DNA of 64,000 nucleotides from Galaxea fascicularis (GCA_948470475.1 OX419343.1:4007983-4071982), one strand, 5' to 3'; counted from the first letter of the stretch, positions 42,977-57,200 are shown. Numbers and translations are program-made. The notes: a model not told the origin generated them from the sequence alone.

Positions 42977-45586
42977 TGAGAACTCCTGCGCGTGAGGGAG
43001 GGAGAAGTAGCATTTCGCTCTTGATGGCACGTAAATCGATCACGACTGTACCGAGCCTGCACAGGTGACCCAGGCTCCCTATTTGCTAAAACAGAGGCTT
43101 TATATGCTCAAGCATGTTAAGGCATGGCTCAAGCCTTATTTGCATAAAATCTGAAAAACAGTAATTACTCTGTCAGAATTTGGTTTAATCGTTGCAGAAT
43201 TGGCAGGCTAACCAATGTCGACGACCTTAATATTGTAAGACTAATAAAATCTGATAAAATGGGTCACGTGACTATAATTAATTGTTTTATTTTTTGAAAA
43301 AACAACTGAAAATGGGCCGCCGAGATGACATACAATCACTGTCAAATTTAGTATTTTTACAATTGTGCTAATGGCCCCTGCAAGAATCTGTCCTGAATGG
43401 CCGACTAAAATATTAAGCTAAGAAGTTATTACGTAAAAAAGGTCACGTGACTTTCTACCTTTCCATATATAGCCTTATATAATTGAGGAGTTCATCCATT
43501 CAGGACAGAAATAGTTGCCTTAGAAAGTGGTTAAAAATTTCGTATGGTTAGTTTTTCGTGATACCTCCCTATCCTTGGCCCATTTTAGAATTCATCTTAA
43601 GCAGGCTTATGACGTCACAAGTCACGTGAACACCATAAAGACACCTTAAGAAATTTAAGGATACCAAATCTTGTTTGGGGTAAGTTTCTGGCTCCCCCTG
43701 GGATAAAAACAACGTTGCTTTAGATCAAAAACGTTTTTTTTCTTTCTGGTGGTCTGTACTGGATATGAGCCATGCCTTAACATACTTGAGTGGGAAAATA
43801 GAGGGCACATATGGGGTGAAGTTCAAGTCTGGAAATTTGTAAGAAATAGGAAATAAAATTCGATGTCAAAATAGAGAGGTCAGAAGCTGGCCGCCATGTT
43901 ATCCAGGTATCAATGTTTGGACGGAGAGGGAAGGAAGGGAGGGGGTGGGGGTGAGGGCAAAGGTGCGGCATTTCTGAATTTTGTTGTAATTTTTGGTCAA
44001 AGATCAAATTCCCGACCCCAGGGACTGAAAATAGTTTAACAATCCTTTATAATATTCGAACCTTAATTAGTCCAAGTGGCCAAATTCCCCAGAGAGGGGA
44101 CAACAGAAGTGTTCAAATGCCACACCTTTGCCCGCACCTCCCTCCCCCACTCCGTGCAAACATTGATACCTGCATTAGCTCCAGTCCACCGTACTACAGC
44201 CGACTTTTTTAATTTCCCGAAAATCGAATCCAGTCGGTAAATAACTCGTGGAATAGCAAATGCTAAGAACCCTGAAGCCACTAAAGCATCTCCAGCTAGC
44301 TAAGCGAAGCAAGCATGCGCATGCTCAACATCAACTTTCCAAAACGTCTTTCTAGAGCCGAGATTGACGCTAGAGGGATTCGGAAAATAATGGTTCAACT
44401 CGGGGCGCCTGGTGACGAGTAAAAGCTCAAGGCTTCGCGCACTAAACTGGCTCCTCAGTCACACGACTATAGTGCTGTCGCCTAATGCGTTTGTCAACTA
44501 AAGAAATCAGTGTGTGTAATAATAATTTAATGTTATTAATTTTTTTCTTAACTCTTGACTCTTAACTCTAAAATTTGTGTGCCGTCAGGAGAGAAAGACT
44601 TAAGTCGCCGTTACACCTTGAAACTTTTATCTGAAATTTGTGTGCAACGGCGCTGAGAAATAACTTTCGGCAGGCGTTGCACCGTGTAATATTAAAGGTT
44701 GAAACTGGTCTCGAAATGTTGTTGTCCCAGTTTCTGATTGGCTTACGCAGCGCAGCGTAACAAGACCGAGCGAGACCAGTTTCACGAAGTTGTACTTTTT
44801 GAGTGCAATAGTATTGCATTCATTCCGGCGACACCTGTTTGATTTGCTCAAAGTCGTACTGCCATTAGTGCCGTGTGTAGACAATAATACCTTTGTTAAC
44901 GGCATCTCCAACAGACGTCTATATATAGGTGGTTTGCAGCCAATCTCTAGAGACAAAGATAACCATGGTGAAATGGACAAATGCTGGTGGACGAACAAAA
45001 CGAGCTAATGAGAGATCTATTGTTTATCGTCCACTAGCATGGCGGCGATGACGTAACGTGAAAACCACCTATTGTAAAACATGTGACCTGTAAAAGAAAT
45101 CTGCCGCTCCGTTCTTGAGCACATGCCGAAAGAGCTCTTCAGACTGTTGACGTCCGTCACCAAGCTTTTTTTCTCTTGAAGATGCCCGTAGTCTCCTTCG
45201 CAGCCGTCTTTCGGAATGTCACGCAACGCTCCCCCCTTTCGGGGGGATGCCCGCGGAAAGTCACAGTTTCCCAAATTCTCACTGTTCTGACCACAGAATG
45301 TGAATAAATGTATTTAGCAAGAAAATTTGGAGAAAAGGTTTATGCTGGGTTTATGTGTGGCTGCGGGGAGCTAATATAACGGAGGAGATACAGTGTAAAC
45401 GCACATGACCCATATGTGGATTGGTTTATGCATATATTAGATTTGTGTTGTTTCGCAGACACTTTGTTTCTGTTTTAACAAAATTTAAGGCTTTGTAGCC
45501 TCCTTTAACCTTTGAGATGATAGCGTTCTGGCTCTCTCTGGTTGGTCCATAAAAACCTTTCGGTTGCATCAAGAAGTACATTAAGT
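42977..45586. other. Intergenic, no gene seen; foldbacks only
   Basis: Holds an inverted pair at 43904-44172 (CAGGTATCAATGTTTG / CAAACATTGATACCTG with G-rich arms) and a small one at about 44927-45073 (ATAGGTGGTTT / AAACCACCTAT). Short ORFs have no recognisable domains. Confidence 0.55.
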
Positions 45587-46044
45587 TAGAACGCTTTTCA
45601 AACGAGTGACACCATCACTAAAGCTATTACTCTGACCAATCAAGAGACGAGCAGCGCAATAAACCAATCAGAATTCGAGGCAATTATATGCCACGATTGG
45701 CTTTGGTTTTGCCGCTCATTGGTAGCGCAGATTTCTTTAACCAATCTCACAATGTCAAAAAGCAAACCAACGCAATCTGGACTGAATTTTACTCTCGAGA
45801 ACTCCGAGTGTCAAAGAAGTTCGTGTTTACATCGGTTTTGCCTGGCTTAATCCGTTATGCAATTGGCTGGTAAAACTCACGCCACTTTTTTCAGCCAATA
45901 AGAAGCAAAACCAAGACTAATCACCAAACGCGACTTTATTCGTGCGCATTTTCTCGCGCTTTGATGGCGCTGCTAAGATCTTTTGTGATTGGGTGAAACA
46001 ATTGGTTCAGTTTTGGCTTTACGACATTCAATTGAGAACCACTA
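45587..46044. mobile_element. Paired CCAAT-rich MITE copies in opposite orientation (A5)
   Basis: A reverse-oriented copy (about 45600-45785, with AATAAACCAATCAGAATTCG) is followed at once by a forward copy (about 45800-46044, ending TTCAATTGAGAACCACTA). Together they form an imperfect large inverted repeat just past the stop codon of the SEC22 gene. Confidence 0.65.
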
Positions 46045-46111
46045 TGCCTCTTGTTGTATGTTCAATGTATTTATATTAAAACTGCTTCATATACACTATT
46101 TTTCCTTTTTT

Positions 46112-49100
46112 CTAAACGTTATAATCAGGCGGTTTTTCTTGGAACTGTCTCTCTGTCGTTTGATATAATACGAAAACAGCTACACTCAAATGAAAGGAAA
46201 TCTGCCAAATGTTCCGAAGGTTCCGGAGGTAATAAATAAAGAGCACAAGAAACGCGAATGATGATCTCGCCAACAGCATCCTCCATCTCACAGAAAACAG
46301 AAGTAGATACAACTGAGGAGGGAAAGAAAAAGATAGATTACTTGAGAGTGGCATCCTGTCTGGCCTGCATGCTCTAATTTGTTGTAATAGAAAACATGAT
46401 AACGATAATAATGAGGTCATAAAATTAACGCCCGTGCATGCTGAAATGTTATTAATTTTTTCGGGCGACTACTCAAGAAGTGTTCATACTGTGGAAAGTT
46501 CACATTCAAGGCCCACGAAGGCTTACATTTCCATTCTATAACCCGCCGTTCAAGTACAGGTATATAACTTTGATATCATACCCACAGGTTTGACTCCCAA
46601 ACAGGCTTAATTACTTCAAAGCTACATGTACCGAAGTTGCATTGACGACTGATGATTCACTTCACTTTGAAAACCCTTTAAACCCTAATAGTGATCAGCA
46701 TCAAATTTCTCCTTGTAATTTCAACGCTTCATAAAACAGAGTGGTTAGGAGAATTAAGGACAGGATCACACAAGATGAATTTGCTTGATATTAATTTTAA
46801 CTTCTTCCCACGACTTAAATTTTGATCTCAGAGATTAAAGGATTAGTCTTCCCAATGCAGTTAAAAAAGAATATTGTGATATTCTTACCTTTGAATTCAT
46901 AAAAGAAATGACCGTTCAACAACTTCTTTAAAGTGCACCTTTGTGCGCCTTTTTAAACCATATCTTGACTATTTATAGGTTATAAAAATTATGAGTCACC
47001 TGTCCCATGACCAAGCTAATAAGGGGCATGGGTCTATTCCTTACATGACATCACAAACTGCTTTGCATGCATTTTTACAAAGACTTAGTGCAATACCAAT
47101 CAGTTTGTGACGTCAAGTAAGGAATAGATCCATGCCCTTTCAAGCTCAGTCATGGGAAAGATGATGCTTGGATTTCATAACTTTTACAGCCTATAAAAAG
47201 TCAATATTTGGTTGAAATAGGCGCAAAACAGTGCAATATGTTTCGGACAAGTGCAAAGACTTATTTAAGCCCAAAAAATATATTGGGGTTAGGTGCACTT
47301 TAACTGGATGTATTGCTGACAGTCATGCACTGCAATTCAAATGCCACTAAAATGCCACTCAGGCTGCATAGTCCACCCCCTATTCTCTCCTAGCCCCCTC
47401 CCCTAAGGACGGCTGATACTCAGGTTAGTCTGAGCCAAGAACATCTTTAACTAGAATATCACAAACCTGACAACAGCTCAGAACACCAGCAAGGAAAAAG
47501 CCGGTGGCCGAGGACCAGGTATCATCTGCCTAAAACATGGATTAAAGGTATGTGCAATAAGCGAGATTAATTTAGCAATAAAAATTTACGCACATTGCAG
47601 CAGTGTTTGCATTTACGCAGAAACCATGCATACATACTCATAAAAGTTTGGTGGGATGTTGATAAACAGGGCCTGAATCCCTAAAATTTTCAAGCTGAGG
47701 AACCCAGGATGTATTTTTTTCAAGTGTGAACAGTGCATTGCACTGTTATTAAACTTACCTGTTCATCAATCACAATGACATTCAAAAATGGAAAACATCT
47801 GAGAAAGTTCAGCAAGGCACAAATGCCTGCTAAAACACAGGCAGTTAGACTCTGCCATGTCATGGGTTGAAGCCGTCTTGATGGCCCTGAAAGAAGATGA
47901 ATCACTACAGGTTAGGATTCATCACTGAAAAGAACTCGTAAGTTTCTTCATCACTTGAGTGGATGTTATGTAAAAATTATGAAAGCAAGGGAGAGGGGCT
48001 AGAGTTGACATGAGTAGCTATTGTTTACTGAAAATTGTGACATTTTAAAATGAGGTTTGTATTAATTTTCATTTTGGAAGGGAATTCCATATCCCTCAAC
48101 ACCTGCCTCCACCCCCACCCCACCCCCCACCCCACTCCCCCTCCCCTCCCACTCCAATGACAACTCAGTGCAGTATCAGGCATGATACTGCAGGCAAAAA
48201 ACGTTAATTTAAGTGTGTGGTGTTTACCACTGTTTAGCTGCACCATTATTTACCGTACAGAGCAATTTATTGAATGCTTTTATTCTGCAATAAGCAATTT
48301 ACCTCCTGTTTTGTATGTCTTGATATCTGCATTATTTTCTGGTCCCAGCTCAGCCTGTGATATCTGGAATGGAGGGTTGCTGTGCAAGTCCTCACTCATC
48401 TCGCTTAAGTTAAGCCGCGAGGTCAAGGTTCTTGTGTTGTTGTACCGTTGCTTTGTTTTCTGAATAAAGGAGTCTTGTAAAAATAAAGCATAGAAGCAGT
48501 GATCATTCACTTGCACTTAACATGGATTTTAAGGTACTCAAAATAGCTGTGGAGTATAGCAGTTAATGTTTTTAGTCTTATTTCCTGAAACAGAATGCTG
48601 ACTAACTTGGACCTACTATTATTAATTTTGAAATCCATGTTAATTACAGTAACCACATTACCTTTTGGTTATCTGTATATTTTGTCAGTATGGGGGCAGA
48701 CACTGATAACAGAGATGGAGAAGGGCAATGTGAGTGCCGAGGCTACGACACAGAGTTTGAGGTCACAAAATAATCACCTGCCCTTGTTCTCTGGTTTCAG
48801 CAGCTACAACGAGTTGCAAAAATACTTGAGACACTGTACGCCATTTGGCCTTGAATGATGTTTCCATGATCTTCCACTTTCTCTCCCCCTCCCCCTCTTA
48901 TCATAGTTGTTAAAAGTGCAACACCATGCTCGAAACTTTGAGGAACAACTTTGAAAGGGGGGGGGGGAGGGGTATTGGGTATTGTGTATTGTATTTCACA
49001 GATTTGTTAGCAGCAGCGTTTTAGAGAAACAAAAGATGTTTTCGATTGCAAATGTCTCAACAATTTTGCAACTGGTTGTACCATACCAAGTAAATGCCTT

Positions 49101-50725
49101 GTGCTTGCCCTTACCAAATTCGATAAAAGAGTAAGGCCTCCTCGCTCGTTGGACATCATGACTCTGAAATGTTATCATGAATTCACGTTGAAGTTCCTCG
49201 AGAAAACTAAAGACCAGAACAGTAGGATAAGTCCTTTCACAAACTGCCATGAAACAAACTCCAACTGCCTTCACAAAACTGGAAAGAGAAAGGTAACAAA
49301 TTGGTGAAAAAATCTTTAGGGTTTTTTTACTATTACATGTATTTGAAGATCAGACAGTTCCCTGCTTGCAGAGGCTCTTTTCCTGGAGTTCGCTGACGGG
49401 AGAAAAGAGACCTCTGCCATGGATCGAAAATAGCTATATTGAGCATGCTCCGGCGGCTTAGCGACCGAGCCATCACATGATGTTCGTAGCACATGACCTC
49501 TCACTCAATGTGGGCTCAATAAATAACAGCAGAATTAATGTAAAGAAATGCACACATGGGCTCAAGTTGCAGTCAGCGAACAACGCAAGGAGTATGCGTT
49601 TTAGTGAAGGCGTCCAAGACTGTGGACGGTGGTTAACATAAGCCATTTTCGATCCATGGCAGAGGTCTCTTTTCTCCAGTCAGCGAACACCAGGAAAAGA
49701 GCCTCTACTAGCAGGGAAATCAGACAGAACTCTACAAAGTGCTTCATTGATGAAAATATTTAAATGCCCTGTTCAATTTTCTTAACAGCAAAGGCAGGTT
49801 CACTGTACTGTGCTCAGAGTATATATGACCCCTAACACGAAAACATACACTAGTGGCAACTCACGCAAACAACAAAACAAACAGCCACTGAATGGATGGT
49901 GAACACATAGTGAACGGATCTCATGAGAGGTCACAACTAAACTTTTATAAGTTACAAAGGTGCTGCTCTACTGATGCAATAATACACAGTGTACCCTTCT
50001 CATTCTCTAACATATAATATTCTCTCAACTCATGCAATGAATGCAAGACCTGCCCTTCTTGTTCTGTACTTGGGTCTCTCTAGATCAAGTAAAGAAATAG
50101 ACTCCCAGGCTGGATATTTCCGTTTTGTTTAGTTTTTGTTTGTTTGTTGTTGCTGTTTTTCTAAGAGTGCAAATTAATGCTTTCCTTTCACAGAAAATCA
50201 ATCAGCAAAGCCAGCTCGCCAACACTACTGTTAACACTTTACTCCGGGGTTGAAACACTAACACTGGCGTTGCTTGTAGAAGTAGGTTGTACGGTATAAT
50301 TGTTGCTCCTTCATGTGTTAAACTGATTAAGTTATTTGAAAAGCACGGGCAATGCTCGCTACGACAATTGTCAAAAGACCGACCACATCATTTGTCTTCA
50401 TCTTAACGTTCTGAAGAAAGCTTAAAAGAATACAGGATAAATGATCTTCGTTCAAATTAGGCAAGCATATATATTCTGTACATAAACTTAATTATCTGGA
50501 AGTGTTTGGGTAATTCTACAACGTTACAGCGCATAGAAAAGATACTTACTAGACTATGTGATTTCCACATTGCATGCTACATCTGGTGGGGTACTGATTT
50601 GCTTTTCGCGCCAACGTTTTGGCGTGTCTTTTGCTTTCTTTTAGCTCAAAGTGCATGTCAAGATCTGTTGAAGCGGACAGAGGCATTCCATCCGAAACAC
50701 GTGTTATCATCGCGAAAAGAACCAT
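46112..50725 (-). CDS. SEC22A: SEC22A/SEC22C-type vesicle-trafficking protein (six exons, 300 aa)
   Basis: Membrane protein of the ER-Golgi pathway. Exons in transcript order: 50550-50725, 49115-49278, 48303-48473, 47759-47886, 47467-47529, 46112-46312. They sum to 903 nt (300 codons plus stop), with all phases consistent and GT-AG junctions. The N-terminal longin domain shows SDGMPLSASTD, VCERTYPTVLVFSFLEELQ and RRPYSFIEF followed by SFIQKTK. The C-terminal half has several hydrophobic segments (SLTACVLAGICALLNFL, SSATGFFLAGVLSCCQLYLL, SSFAFLVLFIYYL, ISFHLSVAVFVLY) and ends ERQFQEKPPDYNV, close to vertebrate SEC22A. No R-SNARE coiled coil is present, which separates A/C from SEC22B. Orthology to A rather than C is my best guess. 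Introns hold two foldback MITEs. Confidence 0.9.
46927..47302. mobile_element. Foldback element in SEC22 intron 5
   Basis: Inverted arms starting TTTAAAGTGCACCT at the left and ending AGGTGCACTTTA at the right, with shared inner blocks (TATTTATAGG / CCTATAAAAA, ATTCCTTACATGACATCACA / TGTGACGTCAAGTAAGGAAT). Non-coding. Confidence 0.75.
49356..49718. mobile_element. Foldback element in SEC22 intron 1
   Basis: Arms GCAGAGGCTCTTTTCCTGGA...GAGACCTCTGCCATGGATCG and the near-exact inverse ...TCCATGGCAGAGGTCTCTTT...AAAGAGCCTCTACTAGC, separated by about 230 bp. Confidence 0.8.
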
Positions 50726-51204
50726 CTTTGAACGAAACGAATAAATCTTAAGTTCTATTCTAAAAAAATAGCAAAGCAAATTTTCTGTGCTTATGCCGTT
50801 ACCAAGTGGTAAACCGCAATTTTCGACATTGGTCTCTTTGTAAACTCATTCCTAGTTTTTCGGCCATATTGGATTTCAGCTGAGTTCACAGGATCACCAG
50901 TCTATTCAAATGAACACGGGCTCGCATAGAGTTAAGGGCTGTGATACAGGTTTAACGACATTTTCTGTAACTTTTTGGGAAATGAAAACGAAAAAAGGAG
51001 CTTACGGTTGTTTTCTCCCATCTGTCTGTATAATTTTCTCGAGAAGAAAAGTTATGAGAAAAAAACAGGATTGCCTCGCGACCTGGGATACCTGTGATGT
51101 GCTCAGTGGTTTTCAATGGAATAGTATGCGCATTACCCCACGCAAAAACTGCGCGAGAGAATTTCTTGTCTGGTTTGGCCGTCTGGTTTGCTTTCTTTTG
51201 AAAC
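50726..51204. promoter_or_regulatory. Probable bidirectional promoter between SEC22 and the zinc-finger gene
   Basis: The two start codons face away from each other across 479 bp with no repeat in between. No TATA box is placed well for either gene. A GGCCATATTGG motif near 50862 resembles a YY1 site. Both 5' UTRs must lie here unless upstream non-coding exons exist. Confidence 0.5.
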
Positions 51205-54200
51205 ATGTCAGCGCATGAAACTTGTCCTGCCATCCCGTCAACGTCCTCAACTGAAAATTCAGCTCCTCCTGGAGATCCTCAGAATGTTTCACAAGTGGTA
51301 GTTAAGAAAGAAAATCAGGAACATTTGTACATAGACTTTGCCAGCGACACTCCACCAGTCGGTTTGGCTGCCTCTCAACAGTTAACAAAAGAGAATAGCA
51401 ATAATGCTGCGGGTCCTGCAAAAAAGATTGATCCTCGCCAACAGTGGATAAATACCGACCGTGCAAAGCCTTACTTCTGCAAGCTTTGTGATTTTAATAT
51501 GGAGTCAATGGAGGTTAGTGTAATGTTGAAAAACAATGCACTTCCGGAAGTGTACATTACATGTCACATGAAATGTAGCTTCGCGTTATTAAACTTAATT
51601 AATAATTAAGTTTCTTAGCTTAAACCTATATCTGCCCGTGTGGATACTAATTTTCAAACACCATAGCACTTTACAAATAATAGGCAAAACCAGGAGAGTT
51701 TCAACTGAAAGTGCATGCACATCCAAAAAATGGAACTCTGTAGAATTTAATTTTACCAGGACAAATTGATACAACAGGAGATTAGCAGTGTAGTCTCCTA
51801 TTGAACATAAAGGTGGAATCAGAACTGTTCCTTGTTTTTCAATATCAAAGACTATAAATTCAAAATAACTCGGTAATGATATACATGTAGTAATATAACA
51901 TGCAGTTCAGTTTTATTAAATAGAAACAGATTTATGTTTCACTTTGTTACATTATTTCAGTTTTTTCAGCACCACTGCATGTCACCACGGCACATAAAGA
52001 GAGCAATTGAAGAGTTCAATATCAAAATTCCAAAACGACTGGAGGAAAAAGAAGAAAAGAAACCCCCTCCTGAGTTCAATTGTCAGGTACAGTCCACAAA
52101 AAAAGATAGTTTTTCAGATGCTAGTTATTGACAAGTGTAAATGTACATGAAGTTGTGTTAAATACCTTACCATTGGCTGCTGAAGCATGCATGTACAGCT
52201 GTAATAACCGAAGTTAACACCTTCAAACGCAGGATAAAAGAAGCTATTCAAATTAAACTTACGAAACCGGCATTAAACAGAGACAATGGTTACGAATTAG
52301 CAGCCATCTGCACTGTATGACACAATTCTAACTCCCAAGAGGCGTTAAAACCCTTTTTAAAATTCATATTTTTAACATTCATATCATTGACTGATGAAGT
52401 CCTGTTGAGAAACAGACGAAATATTTCATAAGTTTTAACTTTTAGCTCCGAGTTTGTAAAACCTTTTTTAACTTTTATTATGCTTCCGGAGCAGGAAACA
52501 AATGTTTTTGATTGTAGCTGTAATAATGTTTTGTTCATACAGATCAACACTTTTCTATATGTAATATCAAATGAGGTATCTGTAGCAGACTCCAAATTAT
52601 TGCCATGACTTACTGTATAAGTTAATTATCTCTCTGAAATGTTGTAGTATTTACTCACATTATGAGCTTGAAATGTTATTGCAGATGTGAAGCAGCAAAA
52701 TTCACATTGGCCAAACTTAATGACTTTTTCCTTCCTTGGCAGGTTTGTCTTGTATCGTGCAACAGTGACACTGCTTGGAATTCTCATCTTCTTGGACAAA
52801 AGCACAGAAAGGTACTAAAAAATTGACTCTTTTACAGTTTCTTAAATACCAGTGAAGTGCAGAAAGCATTTGGTGCAGGACTTTATTCTTGGCCCCTTTT
52901 ATAGGTACATGTATATTGTATGGTACCAGTATCATCTGTGCTAAAACAAAACTGTTTGATTGAATATTAATGTCACTGCTGTCTGTAAATGTCTTGTGAT
53001 GGTTACTGGGAGAATTTGTTTGCATTTCAAGGAATTATTTATTTTTATCTTTTGTGACACAGTAGAGTGTGCATCCATTTTTCCCATGACCTACACTTAC
53101 AGGTGTAGGTTTGAATAAAAATAATGTAAAGGAAATAATTCAGTTTCAACTGCACAATGTGAGATAGCCACTGTAAAGAAACTGGTCTGTTTTAACTTTG
53201 TAAGAGTTTAATAACAACAAAACTGAACCATACACGGCCGTGTTTGCACATACATTGTACAAGACCAAAAGCAAAAAAAAAAGTGAGTACATAGGAATAG
53301 AATAGGAATGATGCATGATATGTAGAATAGGAATGATGCATGATGTATCATTACAGCCACTTTTAAATTAAAACCATTTTACTACTAGTGGTTGTTACAA
53401 GGCATTAACAGGACATTAACTACAAACTGTGTGGCTTCCATGATTCCATTCAATGCTAAAACAGGCATAGGATGTGACCCGTCAAGCCCGCACTCACAAA
53501 AGGGCAGGGGCGTGACTCCCTGGGCACCGCCAGGCACCTGTTACCCTAAAAACTGTGTGAAAAGGTCCATATTATTGTTATGAATTTATTTTGTGCTTAT
53601 TAGATCAAAATAAACACATTTGTTTTGGAAATGTGTATACATGTAGTATTGTTGTTTTTGTAGCTGAAAATGGGGAATTTTAGCTATTTGTCAGGTTTTG
53701 CACTGGACGTTTACGTAGAAAGATGAAGGTGAAAAGCTCGATTTTGGACCAGTCCAGTGTCAAGCCAATCTTCACCAACATATTCCCATTACGCAGATTC
53801 CAAATTGTGCACCAGGCAAGCTGAAGGCCACAGGTTTCTTCTGAAACCATTAGTATTTGAATTCACTCCAAAATTCAAAGTGCTGGACCTCAAATCCATC
53901 AAATTGCTAACATTTGCTGTTTTCAGCTACAGGAACGGCACTACACAACATTTCAGATAAAAGTACATTAATTATTTTGATCTTATATGTTAATATTCAT
54001 CACAGTACATACAATCTAATGATAAGATAATATGAATATTTTCAATACTCCATGACTGCTGGCCAGCAAGCCTAGTCTCAAGGTTAACCTTACCAAAATT
54101 ACAATACGCCACATTTACATGAAAACTCTGTTTCAGGCCCTTGAAAAACAGGGAGCAGAAAGAGCACAACAGAAAGCCCACGAAAAAGCATTCATGATGA

Positions 54201-57200
54201 ACACAGTGAACACAGGTTTTGGCCAGGGTGCCGGAAGAGGCGTAGGAGGAAGAGGGACAGGAGGAAGAGGGGGTCATGTGGGTCCAATACGAGGAGGAGG
54301 ATACACCCCTGGACACTCACGCAAGCCTTATGACAAGCCATTACATACAGTTCAGCAGCCCAGCCTCAGTGGTCCGATTGGAGCTAGAGACTTTGCCACA
54401 TACCCTGAGCCTCTTATAGGTAAGGCAGAGCAGAATTTAGCAGGAATGAAAGAGTATAACATTACATAATTATGTACTCTGCCTTTCTTTGTGAAGAAAG
54501 TTTGTTTCTGTGTCAGAGACCCCAGTCAAAATGTGTTTGAAGCAGGTACAGTAGAATGAAGCAGGCATTGTTTTCATTCATGCTTTAACCCTTGCTCTTG
54601 TAGTCTCAGTGTATACAATATCCCTAGAGAATGATAATGAAAAGTATTAAATGGGTATAACAGAGAGTGGGGTCTTAACAGGAAATTCTCAAACTGAGGT
54701 CATATTTTATTCCAAGTTCAATACATCAAGGCCAAAGTTTGAGATTTTCCCATGAAGACTGAATGTTCAAGGCTTAATAAAAACACCTAAATTGCCAGCT
54801 TGTTGGCAATTTAACCCTGTGCCTTTTGAAATATTCAAGCTCCTTGAGGTGATAGAATTCACTCTTCAAGTGTTTAGTCACTCCTCACATTTAGCCCCAA
54901 CAGTTTTCAGAAAAAAAAGCCATAGAGCTACAGTACATTTTGTTTTGTTTTTGCATACTTCATAATCAGTCCATGGGCATTACAGAAGAGTAAATTATAC
55001 CCTAGCACTTCACCAATCAGAGCACGCGTTACATTTGGACGCACAAGTCTCATTTGGGGGCAGGATGGCTGAGTGGTGTAGGGTGCTGGATTTCAATGTG
55101 GTGGCTCGGGTTCATATCCCGCTCTGACCAGTAGCTGGTTGGGAATGGGGTACCTCAGTGGATTATACGTGCATGAGTTGAAGCATGAATGGAATAACTG
55201 CTGTCAACAAAAATATTATAACAGATCACTCTCTTTATGTTCTCATACAATTCCAGTTGTTGTTATGCACTGACTCTGATACAACTGGAATTGCATTAAA
55301 AGAAAGGTGTGTTGAGATGTTCTTCCTATTTTGGGAGTTGCAATGTAGCACCTTTCAAGGGAATATGTGACCTGACTTGGGAAAATGTACACTAACGGAT
55401 ATCCATTAAACGGCTTGAAAAAATGGATAGCAAACGGATAGTGAATGGCCATGAAAAGCGTTTAAACTGTTTTGCCAACCGTTAAAATGGATGAGAAAAA
55501 TAATTAAACGTTTGAACAAAATCATAAAACGCTTTCCCAAAACGTTCAAATGGATGTGCAATAAATGGACTCTAACCATTTAATCAACAAGACCAATAAT
55601 TAAACGGACAGTCACTTTCTCGAGCGATCATTGAACCGTATCGGTAACAATGAAACATGAATTCTACTGCCTGCAGTTTTGTTGACGGAGTTTGGGACAA
55701 AAACATTTTATTCATAAACGGTAGAATGGTGAAAACACCCTTGGAAACTTCACAAGAATAGCAGTACTTTAAGTGTTTGATGTGACAAACTTCCGAGCGA
55801 TAAGCTAAATTCTACGTACGACTGGGAATGATGTCTGGTGCAGTTGTCTTAACTCGTAAATGAAATTTTGCCGCAACAGCATTTTGTACAGAGTCTTACA
55901 AGATCTTGTTCAAGCGAAAAATCGCCATAACACTATTTCATTGAGTCAAACAAGAATATTGTTGTAGGATTCACAGCAACGAAACCAAAATAAAATACAT
56001 TGTCACGCTGTTCACGTGTTTGTTCACGTAATATTTTAGTCAATTAACTCAAAGCTTAAGTGGTTTGTAATGTCATTTGCATAATGCATCATACCGAAAT
56101 AATATAACCAGATGCTGCAGTTTGATTTTGTTGATGTTGTTTTGGCTGGAGTTACCAGTCAATTCTTAGAACTGTGTTGTTTTGAAATGTTGTTGACCCG
56201 GCACCGTCAAACGCCAAAAGATGAGAATGAAAAAAACAGTGAAATTGCGTCAAAAAACGGACATCTTGCTATAAAACGGACTACGACTGTCTATAAAACG
56301 GATGAAGTTTTCCGTTGAAGGGACATCTATTCCGTTTAAATGGAAAACCAATCCATTTAAATGGATGTGTAGTTTATTAAAAACACTTCCTTTAGTTTAT
56401 TAAACGGATCACAAAGTGAATTAAACGCTTGTACTAACCATTTAATAAACAGTTGCTAAACGGATGTAAAAAGTTTTTTAGCCGTTAAACGGTTATCCGT
56501 TATTGTATGTTTTCCCAAAGCAGGTCACATATAAGGGACACTCGGTACCTTTTCCAAATGAGGTCTGCAATTGGTTTGGGAAACAATAGGTATACAGACC
56601 TGTGCTCTAGCAGCACCTGTTTGCCCCTGGTAACTCACTTTTGCCTTTGGGCGACCAGGAAATACACTGTATTAGTAAATTATGCTGGGCATTCTGTATT
56701 TCAAGGGTTTATAGATTTTGGGCACTCAACTACTTTTCTTAGAGCACAGCCTTGGTATAGGAGCCAAACAATTCTCCTTAACAATCCTGATAACAATAGA
56801 AGGTACAGGTTATAGGGACAAATGTAAATAAGGGTTTTATGAGATACAGGGCTACTAGAATATAAGTATGGACAGTTGAATTGCTGCCAAATCCAACTAA
56901 GGTTTACAACTTGCTGGAACACATGTACACTCTACAACTTGACTTGCCTTACACTGTTGGTAAGACACAACGTATGGAGTGGATTGAAAAAAACTTTTAT
57001 GTGTTTTCATGTGTTTGTGTAACATCTCATGTTGATTCTATGTAGTTGTGCAATTCACTGAATTTTCAGAGAGCAAGAAAAATATAATTATAATTATATT
57101 TAATAATTATGTTATTAATAATGTTATCAATACCGGCCATGGACTGGTGTTGTTACAACTACCAGTATTTCTTATTTCAACTGTTTGCAGGACATGGGAA

